A stretch of 15,163 nt of DNA from UBA5972 sp964600965 (GTDB taxonomy: Bacteria; Pseudomonadota; Alphaproteobacteria; Rhodobacterales; Rhodobacteraceae): contig CAZRLO010000069.1 of NCBI GenBank assembly GCA_964600965.1, positions 1 to 15,163 of the forward strand, written 5' to 3'. The notes beneath the pieces are model-generated. The model was not told the DNA's origin. It worked only from the letters and a program-made list of their open reading frames with translations, and ran no database searches. The position numbers were made by a program, and so were the translations under genes. Below, one piece after another: positions 6,251-12,004 of this stretch. Each line of letters starts with the position of its first letter. Position 1 is the first letter of the stretch.

Positions 6251-7663
6251 CTACCCTGCCGCCGTGAACATCGCCGTCAACGTCAGCGCAATCAGCGCCA
6301 GTCCGATCTTGTCGCGCATGGCAAATACGATGGGATCATAATCCTGCTTGCCCTGCCAACCCAGCACGACCATTCGGGTCATCCAGCCGGCGATTGGCAA
6401 AAGCGCCAGCCACAATTGCCAGATGTTATGATAGAGCCCGGCGGCTGCGGCGGTAAAGCTGTAGAGGAAAAACGCCAGCAAGGCTCCGAACGTGCCCAAC
6501 CCGGCCACGTTCAGCAGATCGCCACGGTCGCGACGGCCATAACCCCGGCCGGGCAGACGCTCGTCGCTTTTGGCCAAGGCCAGTTCCGTCAGGCGCTTCA
6601 CGCAGCCCAGCGTGATAAAGGTCGGGAATATGAACGCGACCAGAAATCCCGACGCCGCCACCTCTGCCGCGACCGCGCCCGCGACCACGCGCAGCGTATA
6701 AAGCGCCGCCAGCGTCGCGACATCGACCCAGCGCATGCGTTTGAGCTTCAAGGAATAGGCCAGCGACAAACCCATATATAGCGCGACGATTGCCAGCATC
6801 GGCGTGCTGATCGCAAAGGCGATCCCCAGCGCCGCCACCCCCAGCAGCACGGCAGATACCATCCCCACCACGATCGGAACCGCGCCCGAGGCCATCGGCC
6901 TCCGGCGCTTGGTGGCGTGCTGCCGGTCTGCCTCCAGATCCAGCAGGTCGTTGACGACATAAATGCTGGAGGCGGCAAGGCTGTAGGCAATGACTCCGAC
7001 CAATACCGTCGCAAATCCCGACATCGCGAATTCATGCGCGGCAATCAGCGGCAGAAACAGCAGCACGTTCTTGACCCATTGATGTGGCCGCAGGGCGCGG
7101 ATCAGGTCGCGCAGACGCCAGGTTCCGCGAATTTCCTCGACGTTGTGGCCTTCCCGCGCCAGCGTGCGGACGAAATTCGCATGGTCTCCGACAATGATCG
7201 CGTTTTCCGCCACCTGCCAGACCGGCATGTCAACCTTGCTGTTGCCCGCATAATCGAACCCACCGGGCCCATAAGCCTTGACCAGCGCCGCAGCTTTCCT
7301 GGCGCCGGTCAAATTGGTGCTGCCGTCCGACGCAAGAACCGGCGCGTCGATCCCGTGATCCCGGGCCAACTGCGCCACCAGCGCATGATCTGAACCCGAG
7401 GCCAGCACCACCTTGCGGCCCCGCCCTTGCGAACGTTGCGCCAGTTCGGCGACGGTTTCGTTCACCGGCAGCAAATCCGTGCGCAGATGCGCCAGCGCCG
7501 CCAATTCGCGTTTCAACCGCGCCGGGCGGGAAAAATGCCGCAGGCAGGTCCCAAGGCAGCCCAGCGGATTTCGCCCCAGCGCCTGCCAGAAAGATTCCAG
7601 CAGCATGTCGGTTTTCAGGAAAGTGCCGTCCACATCCAGAACAAGCGGTTTCGCGTTCGCCAT
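6251..7663 (-). CDS. HAD-UbiA fusion: polyprenyl-phosphate phosphoribosyltransferase-like protein
   Basis: A 470-residue fusion. Residues 1-190 form a HAD-type domain: D10 and D12 in LDVDGT, ASGSDHALV as motif II, and GNSKVD (residues 140-145) as motif IV, where Asn replaces the usual first Asp. Residues 200-470 form a UbiA-family prenyltransferase with about eight membrane segments. They include RPHQWVKNVLLFLPL, the prenyl-diphosphate/Mg motif NDLLDLEAD (N238-D246) and KRLTELALAKSDERLPGRGY as the second polar region. This matches the phosphoribosyltransferase subgroup typified by Rv3806c, which makes decaprenyl-phosphoryl-5-phosphoribose. GAAGG eight bases before the ATG supports the start. 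It is convergent with the DprE1/DprE2 operon and supplies their substrate. The HAD domain could remove the 5-phosphate from the product (inference). Confidence 0.9.
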   Translation of the reverse strand: MANAKPLVLDVDGTFLKTDMLLESFWQALGRNPLGCLGTCLRHFSRPARLKRELAALAHLRTDLLPVNETVAELAQRSQGRGRKVVLASGSDHALVAQLARDHGIDAPVLASDGSTNLTGARKAAALVKAYGPGGFDYAGNSKVDMPVWQVAENAIIVGDHANFVRTLAREGHNVEEIRGTWRLRDLIRALRPHQWVKNVLLFLPLIAAHEFAMSGFATVLVGVIAYSLAASSIYVVNDLLDLEADRQHATKRRRPMASGAVPIVVGMVSAVLLGVAALGIAFAISTPMLAIVALYMGLSLAYSLKLKRMRWVDVATLAALYTLRVVAGAVAAEVAASGFLVAFIFPTFITLGCVKRLTELALAKSDERLPGRGYGRRDRGDLLNVAGLGTFGALLAFFLYSFTAAAAGLYHNIWQLWLALLPIAGWMTRMVVLGWQGKQDYDPIVFAMRDKIGLALIALTLTAMFTAAG

Positions 7664-7791
7664 TCAGTCGGCCTTCGGGCTGGATGTTGCGGAAAAACCG
7701 GGCGACGCGAACAAGATTTCAACCGCTTTCGTCATGAATCGTTTACCTGTCGATATCAAATAGGCCGACTGCCCGCGTGATTGTTGACTGT

Positions 7792-7819
7792 TTGCCAAAG
7801 AAAGCTGGCAATAACCAGC
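7792..7819. repeat. Two overlapping, mutually exclusive dyads
   Basis: TTGCCA (7792-7797) pairs with TGGCAA (7806-7811), and GCTGG (7804-7808) pairs with CCAGC (7815-7819). Both use the central TGGC, so only one hairpin can form at a time. They lie some 100 bases before the candidate pilin promoter and could be an operator region or part of a longer transcript. Confidence 0.35.
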
Positions 7820-7860
7820 GGGGTCCACAAAGATTATGCGGCGATACCGTCATATTTCCC

Positions 7861-7883
7861 CCCGGAACGGCGGTATTTCCGGG
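7861..7883. repeat. Inverted repeat upstream of the candidate pilin promoter
   Basis: A perfect 7-bp dyad, CCCGGAA-N9-TTCCGGG, ends 17 bases before the TTGACG hexamer. A competing dyad pairs ATACCG (7844-7849) with CGGTAT (7871-7876), which is the loop of the first. The position directly upstream of a promoter suits an activator or repressor operator; the factor is unknown. Confidence 0.45.
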
Positions 7884-7900
7884 TGAAATCTCATTTTATT

Positions 7901-7926
7901 TTGACGTTAACCTATTGTTTTATAAT
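7901..7926 (+). promoter_or_regulatory. Candidate promoter of the first pilin gene
   Basis: A perfect -10 hexamer TATAAT (7921-7926) lies 14 bases after TTGACG (7901-7906), in the most AT-rich part of the window. The spacer is shorter than the optimal 17, so the true -35 may be elsewhere or an activator may be required. An inverted repeat, ACGTTA (7904-7909) and TAACGT (7930-7935), brackets the -10, with a third AACGT at 7939-7943. Transcription from here would give a leader of about 195 bases before the pilin ATG. Confidence 0.5.
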
Positions 7927-8035
7927 AGATAACGTTTGAACGTGAAGGACAGCGCGCAAATTTTTCTGAATTCCATTTTTCGCGCCAAACTCTTGCCCCA
8001 ATTACCCATCTATATGAACGCCATGTTGAGACGGC

Positions 8036-8067
8036 GGACTGGAAACAAACTGAGGCAAACCCAGTCC
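8036..8067 (+). repeat. Leader hairpin upstream of the pilin
   Basis: GGACTGG (8036-8042) and CCAGTCC (8061-8067) form a perfect 7-bp stem with an 18-nt A-rich loop. It ends 47 bases before the pilin Shine-Dalgarno site, inside the predicted untranslated leader, and may stabilise the message or present the leader for binding by a protein or small RNA. Confidence 0.4.
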
Positions 8068-8114
8068 ACCAAGAACCGGCTCAGCGGAGAAGTGGAAACG
8101 AACAAGTAACCTTT

Positions 8115-8120
8115 GGAGGG
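8115..8120 (+). promoter_or_regulatory. Strong Shine-Dalgarno site of the first pilin
   Basis: GGAGGG lies seven bases before the ATG at 8128, close to ideal sequence and spacing and among the strongest sites in the window. It fixes the start at 8128 rather than the in-frame TTG at 8113, which overlaps the site itself. Confidence 0.85.
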
Positions 8121-8127
8121 ACCAAAA

Positions 8128-8316
8128 ATGTTCAAACTTGCTAAAAACTTCAAAAACGACGAATCCGGCGCAGTCACGGTTGACTGGGTTGTTCTGACCG
8201 CAGCCATCGTTGGTCTGGGCATTGCTGTTCTGGCAGCAGTTTCTGACGGCGTTGAAAACCTGTCGGGCGACATCGACACCCAGCTTTCGGGCCAAGGCGT
8301 ATCGACTACTTTCTAA
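8128..8316 (+). CDS. flp: Flp-type pilin, probable major subunit
   Basis: A 62-residue prepilin of the Flp/Tad family. A 14-residue hydrophilic, Lys-rich leader ends in Gly, followed by AVTVDWVVLTAAIVGLGIAV, the hydrophobic assembly helix. Cleavage after Gly14 by a prepilin peptidase would leave a 48-residue pilin with an acidic, Ser/Thr-containing tail ending STTF. Classical Flp pilins carry Glu+5 and Tyr+6 after the cleavage site; here these are Asp and Trp. Codons such as GTT, GCA, GGT and TCT are frequent, unlike its neighbours, which together with the strong ribosome-binding site suggests very high expression. It stands alone between its own leader and two hairpins. No prepilin peptidase gene lies in the window. 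Confidence 0.9.
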   Translation: MFKLAKNFKNDESGAVTVDWVVLTAAIVGLGIAVLAAVSDGVENLSGDIDTQLSGQGVSTTF

Positions 8317-8331
8317 GACGAACCGTCTTAG
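8313..8331 (+). repeat. Hairpin overlapping the pilin stop codon
   Basis: CTAAGACG (8313-8320) pairs perfectly with CGTCTTAG (8324-8331) around a 3-nt loop, and includes the TAA stop. Together with the next hairpin it would protect the 3' end of an abundant pilin message. Confidence 0.6.
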
Positions 8332-8337
8332 CGCTTA

Positions 8338-8366
8338 AAGGAGCCGCGCAACTCGCGCGGCTTCTT
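8338..8366 (+). terminator. Hairpin terminator or attenuator after the first pilin
   Basis: A 12-bp stem with one G-T pair and a 5-nt loop (AACTC) runs from AAGGAGCCGCGC (8338-8349) to GCGCGGCTTCTT (8355-8366). The stem is GC-rich, but the T residues are within its base and no separate T run follows. It likely terminates or attenuates transcription so that most messages carry only the first pilin, with partial read-through into the rest of the locus. Confidence 0.6.
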
Positions 8367-8443
8367 GCCGTTCGCACGGCCATTTACCTTAATTCCATTG
8401 TTTTGCCGCATTTTCCTGCTCAACAGGCATGACCGGTCGGGAT

Positions 8444-8468
8444 CAAATTGGATCCGGGCCGCAATTTG
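8444..8468 (+). repeat. Inverted repeat before the second pilin
   Basis: CAAATT (8444-8449) and AATTTG (8463-8468) form a 6-bp dyad with a 13-nt loop, ending 11 bases before the chosen start of the second pilin. It may be an operator or may fold near the translation start; chance is also possible. Confidence 0.25.
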
Positions 8469-8479
8469 TGGGCAGGGCA

Positions 8480-8659
8480 ATGCAGGAACGGATGCAAAAA
8501 TACGTCGACGACGACGAGGGTGCGGTTACCATCGATTGGGTGGTGATCACCGGCTTCATCGTTGCGCTGACGCTTTCCGTTGCCACCGCCCTGTCCCCCG
8601 GTTTGCAAAGTCGCGGCAGCCAGATGCTGACACCGGTCAACATCGCCACGACTTTTTGA
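8480..8659 (+). CDS. Second Flp-type pilin-like protein, probable minor subunit
   Basis: A 59-residue prepilin paralogous to the gene at 8128. It has a 14-residue leader ending DDDEG, then AVTIDWVVITGFIVALTLSV as the assembly helix, and ends ATTF where the first ends STTF. The mature part would be 45 residues. It shares the unusual Asp-Trp pair at +5/+6. Starts at 8429 and 8492 are also possible; I chose 8480 because it gives a leader of the same length as the first pilin. The ribosome-binding site is poor (AGGG only two bases before this ATG), and codon use is ordinary for the genome. Low translation and its position after a terminator-like hairpin point to a minor pilin, perhaps an initiating or tip subunit (inference). 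Confidence 0.8.
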   Translation: MQERMQKYVDDDEGAVTIDWVVITGFIVALTLSVATALSPGLQSRGSQMLTPVNIATTF

Positions 8660-8743
8660 ATTGGGTTTTGTGATGATCTGTGTAAATTGCACATCAAAAG
8701 CCGCGCAAAGACGCAACATCGGCAGTCGGGCAGAGGTTTCAGC

Positions 8744-9583
8744 ATGCGATTAGTATTTGCACTCATCCTGGTCACTGGCATGGGTCTGGCCGGATTTGCC
8801 GTCTACATGGCACAGGGCCGGTTCAACGAATATCAAACGGTCCTGGACAGTCAGCGAAAGGCGCTCAGCCAGAACGTTCCGCTGGTGCGGGTTTTCGTAA
8901 CCAACGGGCCATTGCGATACGGCCAGCGTCTGACAAAAGAGGATGTCCGCATCGTCGCCTGGCCCGAAAACGCCATCCCGGAAGGCGCGTTTACCGATCC
9001 GAAGGTTCTGTTCGACAAGAACGAAGAAAAATATCGAATCGTGTTGCGGGCAATGGAAAAGGACGAGGCTGTTCTTGCCATCAAGGTCACCAAACCGGGT
9101 GAAGACGCCGGCGTTGCCTCGCGGCTCAGCAAGGGAATGCGGGCGTTTACGATCCGGGTTGATGTCGCGTCGGGCGTCAGCGGTTTTTTGCGACCGGGCG
9201 ACCGGGTGGATGTTTACTGGACCGGGCGTGTCGGCAAACGTGATGTGACCAAGCTGATCCTCGAAGGGATCAAACTGATTGCCATCGACCAGATCGCGGA
9301 CGAAGACCGCAACAATCCAATCGTCGCACGCACCGTGACCGCCGAGGTTTCGCCCAGCGTGGTTGCATCCCTGGTGCAGGCGCAATCGACCGGGCGTCTG
9401 CTGTTATCGCTCAGGGGGACCGAGGATACGACCAGCCTGGGCTCGATCGAAGTCGACCAAGAAGAATTGCTGGGCATCCAACGCGAAGTCGTGGTCGAGG
9501 TTCAGGAAGAAAAAGTCTGCACCATCAAGACCCGAAAGGGCGCCAACGTGGTCGAAATCATCATCCCCTGCCCCAACGAATAG
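8744..9583 (+). CDS. cpaB: Flp pilus assembly protein CpaB/RcpC
   Basis: A 279-residue pilus assembly protein anchored by an N-terminal hydrophobic segment (LVFALILVTGMGLAGFAVYMA), with the remainder in the periplasm. The SAF/CpaB domain is visible as VRVFVTNGPLRYGQRLTKEDVRIVAWPENAIPEGAF near residues 46-82, followed by the RcpC-type region with GMRAFTIRVDVASGVSGFLRPGDRVDVYWTG. RcpC/CpaB proteins work beside the secretin channel and are needed for Flp pilus secretion. The start at 8744 is supported by AGAGG seven bases upstream and by the signal-anchor starting directly after it; an earlier in-frame start lacks both. It lies 84 bases after the second pilin, probably in the same transcript. 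Confidence 0.93.
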   Translation: MRLVFALILVTGMGLAGFAVYMAQGRFNEYQTVLDSQRKALSQNVPLVRVFVTNGPLRYGQRLTKEDVRIVAWPENAIPEGAFTDPKVLFDKNEEKYRIVLRAMEKDEAVLAIKVTKPGEDAGVASRLSKGMRAFTIRVDVASGVSGFLRPGDRVDVYWTGRVGKRDVTKLILEGIKLIAIDQIADEDRNNPIVARTVTAEVSPSVVASLVQAQSTGRLLLSLRGTEDTTSLGSIEVDQEELLGIQREVVVEVQEEKVCTIKTRKGANVVEIIIPCPNE

Positions 9584-9762
9584 GCGTTCAGCGCCCAAGG
9601 ATTGGATCCTGCGCGCGACGCCCCGCCCCGATTGCGACTTATCCACATCAGATGTTTCCCCCAAGCATTTGATTCTTGCAAATAAATGTGTTTTCGCGCA
9701 AATTGGAAACAATGGGCAGCAAAGACCCGTATGCATCAAAGTGATCAGAGAGGCAGGATCAC
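9584..9762. promoter_or_regulatory. Spacer between cpaB and cpaC with a perfect DnaA box
   Basis: This 179-bp spacer is long for the inside of a pilus operon and AT-rich in its second half. It contains TTATCCACA (9639-9647), identical to the strong DnaA-box consensus, and a GATTC (GANTC class, the CcrM methylation site of alphaproteobacteria) at 9671. A weak promoter-like pair, TTGCAA and CAAATT with a 17-base spacer, follows at about 9676-9704. A separate promoter for cpaC and the OmpA gene is plausible. Confidence 0.4.
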
Positions 9763-11181
9763 ATGAGACCGAGCAGCTTTTTCAAGGCTGGCCTGTTGGG
9801 GCTGGCCGTTACCGTGCATGGCACCATGCCCGCAACGGGCCAGGAAATCCTGACCGTGATGCGCGGCACGACGTCCAGCGCGATCAACGTCGCCGTCAAT
9901 CGCGCAGTCGTCATGGAAAGCGAGACGTCTTTCGCTGAATTGTCGGTCGCGAACCCCGCCATCGCCGATATCGCCACCCTATCGGACCGCACCATCTATA
10001 TTCTGGGCAAAACGCCGGGACGCACCACCCTGACCCTGCTGGGCCCGGACGGAAAACTGATCACCAATGTCGATGTGCGGGTGTCGGCCGACATCGCCGA
10101 ATTCAAGGAACGCCTTCAGGAAATCCTGCCGGGCGAGGAAATCGAGGTCCGCACCGCCAATGACGGCATCGTTTTGAGCGGCCGGGTATCGGGCAAGCAG
10201 AAACTGGCGCGCGCGCTGGAACTTGGCGAACGCTATGCGCCCAATCGCGTGACCAATCTGATGACCGTCGGCGGCACCCAACAGGTGATGCTGAAAGTCC
10301 GCTTCGCCGAAATGCAGCGCTCGGTAACCAAAAATCTGACCGGCAGCCTGGGGCTGAGCACCGGCGCCGGCTCGATCGGGTTGGGCGGGGGCAATCACGC
10401 GTTGACCGGCGGGTTTGACCCGTCGTTGTTGACCGACGGGGTTGCTACCACGATGATTCCCGGAACCGCGACCAGCAGCTTTGGAACCTACGGCGTGGCG
10501 TTCAGCGCCGGGGTCGTGCAAATGGCCGTGCTGCTGGAAGCGCTTGAATCAAAGGGGCTGGTGCGCACCCTTGCCGAACCGAACCTGGTCGCGATCTCTG
10601 GCCAGCAGGCGAAATTCCTGGCGGGCGGCGAATATCCGATCCCGGTTCAGAACCAGACCGGCACCCCGACCATCGAATACAAACCGTTCGGCGTGGAAAT
10701 GAACTTTACGCCCGTCGTCGTGGACGAGGACCTGATCAACATCACGATTTCGGCTGCGGTAAGTTCGATCGATACCACGGTCAGCGTGTCGACCGGGACC
10801 GCGTTCAAGCGCCGCGAAACCTCGACCACGGTCGAATTGCGCGACGGGCAAAGCTTTGCCATCGCCGGGTTGCTGCAGGACGATTTCACAGACCTTGTCG
10901 GGCAGGTGCCTTGGCTGGGCGATATTCCGGTTCTGGGCGCGCTGTTTCGCAGCACCGACTTTTCAAGACGCCAAAGCGAACTGGTGATCATCATCACCGC
11001 GCATCTGGTGACAGCGGTCAAGGGCGACAGTCTGACCCTGCCCACCGACCGGATCCGCATCCCATCGGAAAGCGAATTGTTCCTGCTGGGCAAGGTTGCG
11101 GGCAAATCCGGCAACGACGCGGTGCCCAGCGATATCACGACGCAGGGCGTTCAGGGCTCTTTCGGATATGTGATGGAGTAA
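9763..11181 (+). CDS. cpaC: Flp pilus outer-membrane secretin CpaC/RcpA
   Basis: A 472-residue secretin that forms the outer-membrane channel for the Flp pilus. A signal peptide covers about residues 1-27 (FFKAGLLGLAVTVHGTMPATG). The N-terminal pilus/secretin domain follows (AVVMESETSFAELSVANPAIADIATLSDRTIYILGK), then a BON-like region (GIVLSGRVSGKQKLARALEL). The secretin core begins with QQVMLKVRFAEMQRSVTKNLG-type sequence and includes RTLAEPNLVAISGQQAKFLAGGEYPIPV and the closing VPWLGDIPVLGALFRSTDF and SELVIIITAHLV. A Gly/Ser/Thr-rich insert near residues 195-245 separates the domains. AGGCAGGA precedes the ATG. The lipoprotein gene starts one base after its stop, so the two are coexpressed. 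Confidence 0.95.
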   Translation: MRPSSFFKAGLLGLAVTVHGTMPATGQEILTVMRGTTSSAINVAVNRAVVMESETSFAELSVANPAIADIATLSDRTIYILGKTPGRTTLTLLGPDGKLITNVDVRVSADIAEFKERLQEILPGEEIEVRTANDGIVLSGRVSGKQKLARALELGERYAPNRVTNLMTVGGTQQVMLKVRFAEMQRSVTKNLTGSLGLSTGAGSIGLGGGNHALTGGFDPSLLTDGVATTMIPGTATSSFGTYGVAFSAGVVQMAVLLEALESKGLVRTLAEPNLVAISGQQAKFLAGGEYPIPVQNQTGTPTIEYKPFGVEMNFTPVVVDEDLINITISAAVSSIDTTVSVSTGTAFKRRETSTTVELRDGQSFAIAGLLQDDFTDLVGQVPWLGDIPVLGALFRSTDFSRRQSELVIIITAHLVTAVKGDSLTLPTDRIRIPSESELFLLGKVAGKSGNDAVPSDITTQGVQGSFGYVME

Positions 11182-11182
11182 G

Positions 11183-11857
11183 ATGATGAAAAGCAATAAT
11201 AAATTACTGATCGCATTGGGGTGCACGCTTGCCGTGGCAACCGCGTGCTCGCCTCTGAATCGAACCCTGAACAAGACCTTTTCCACCCTGAACTGGGAGG
11301 CCGGCAAAGAAGTCGACGAGGGGAACTTTGGCGATCCGAATCTGAACAATCTGGTGGTTCAGGCCGCCTATGCGAACCAGAACGGCCTGTTGCTGGACCT
11401 TTCGCGAAAATTTGAAAAAGACGTGCCGGTCATGGTCAATTTCGCGTTCAACTCTTCACAACTGGATGCGGATTCGCGCAAGATTCTGACGCAGCAGGCG
11501 AGCTGGATCAAACAATTCCCGGAAATCAAATTCCGCGTCTATGGTCACACCGATCTTGTCGGCACCAAGCCGTTCAACAAACGCCTGGGCCTCAGACGCG
11601 CCAACCGCGTGGTCGGATACCTGGTTGCCCAGGGGATCAGCGCCGACCGTCTGGAAGCGGTGGCATCTTTCGGCGAAACCCAGCCGCTGATCGTGACCGA
11701 AGGCCGCGAACGGCGCAACCGGCGCACCGTGACCGAGGTGATCGGGTTCGCCCGCAACTTTGTCGGCGATGATCTGGACGGCAAATACGCCCACCTGATT
11801 TATCGCACATATATTGCCGGCGACATCGTTACAGATGCAGCGAATGCGTCCAATTAA
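11183..11857 (+). CDS. OmpA-family lipoprotein of the Tad pilus locus
   Basis: A 224-residue predicted outer-membrane lipoprotein. The N-terminus has a short signal with a lipobox-like ATAC (Cys22; Ala at -3 is less common than Leu). Residues 85-195 form an OmpA C-terminal peptidoglycan-binding domain: FAFNSSQLDADS, YGHTDLVGTKPFNKRLGLRRANRVVGYL with the conserved Asp and Arg contacts, and SFGETQP. It begins one base after cpaC; a second ATG at 11186 has better spacing (seven bases) to the GGAG site and may be the real start. In many alphaproteobacterial loci this slot holds CpaD/RcpB, so this protein may do a similar job of tying the secretin to outer membrane and cell wall (inference). An abundant, unrelated envelope role is the alternative. 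Confidence 0.88.
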   Translation: MMKSNNKLLIALGCTLAVATACSPLNRTLNKTFSTLNWEAGKEVDEGNFGDPNLNNLVVQAAYANQNGLLLDLSRKFEKDVPVMVNFAFNSSQLDADSRKILTQQASWIKQFPEIKFRVYGHTDLVGTKPFNKRLGLRRANRVVGYLVAQGISADRLEAVASFGETQPLIVTEGRERRNRRTVTEVIGFARNFVGDDLDGKYAHLIYRTYIAGDIVTDAANASN

Positions 11858-11901
11858 TCCACTATAAAGCCCTAAAAATGCCCAGTTCAAAGACGAAAAA
11901 T

Positions 11902-11925
11902 CCAGATGGAGGACTCTCCGTCTGG
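11902..11925. terminator. Strong hairpin between the OmpA gene and cpaE
   Basis: CCAGATGGAG (11902-11911) and CTCCGTCTGG (11916-11925) form a 10-bp stem with one G-T pair and a 4-nt loop. It starts 44 bases after the lipoprotein stop. There is no T run after it on the plus strand; on the minus strand it is followed by ATTTTTC. It may stop transcription partly or protect the upstream message. Confidence 0.5.
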
Positions 11926-11984
11926 GCGGGATATCAGCAATAACGCACAGCCAACCGAGCCTGTGAGAGAGCCTTCCGGGATTG

Positions 11985-12004
11985 AGCGGATATTTACATC
12001 CGTT
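11985..12004. repeat. Second dyad before cpaE
   Basis: AGCGGAT (11985-11991) and ATCCGTT (11998-12004) form a 7-bp stem with one G-T pair and a 6-nt loop, 39 bases before the chosen cpaE start. It may be an operator or part of the cpaE leader. Confidence 0.3.

Larger units (their letters stand above)
7664..8127. other. Long AT-rich regulatory region before the pilus locus
   Basis: About 460 bases without a convincing gene lie between the leftward prenyltransferase and the rightward first pilin, so promoters for both should be here. The central part (7890-7980) is the most AT-rich stretch of the window. It contains several dyads, a perfect TATAAT, and three ACGT cores, listed separately. From 7930 on it would form a transcribed leader of nearly 200 bases ending in a very strong Shine-Dalgarno site. 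A 31-codon frame (8014-8109) inside the leader has no ribosome-binding site. A TTAACC half-site at 7907 resembles half of a CtrA box, but the second half is poor (TTTT). I see no tRNA or mobile-element end. Confidence 0.7.

Noticed and set aside
7784..7812. TTGACT with GGCAAT as a second pilin promoter
   Set aside because: The -10 is poor and lies within the competing dyads; the TATAAT at 7921 is much stronger.
7907..7921. Possible CtrA site (TTAA-N7-TTAA) upstream of the pilin
   Set aside because: Only the first half matches; the second reads TTTT. It is a half-site at best, so it was not listed as a binding site.
7664..8127. CRISPR array, tRNA or insertion-sequence ends
   Set aside because: No regularly spaced repeats, cloverleaf or terminal inverted repeats with target duplications were visible here or in the other gaps.
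8365..8673. A 102-codon plus-strand frame overlapping the second pilin
   Set aside because: It is out of frame with the pilin motifs, rich in Arg and Cys typical of shadow frames, and has no ribosome-binding site.
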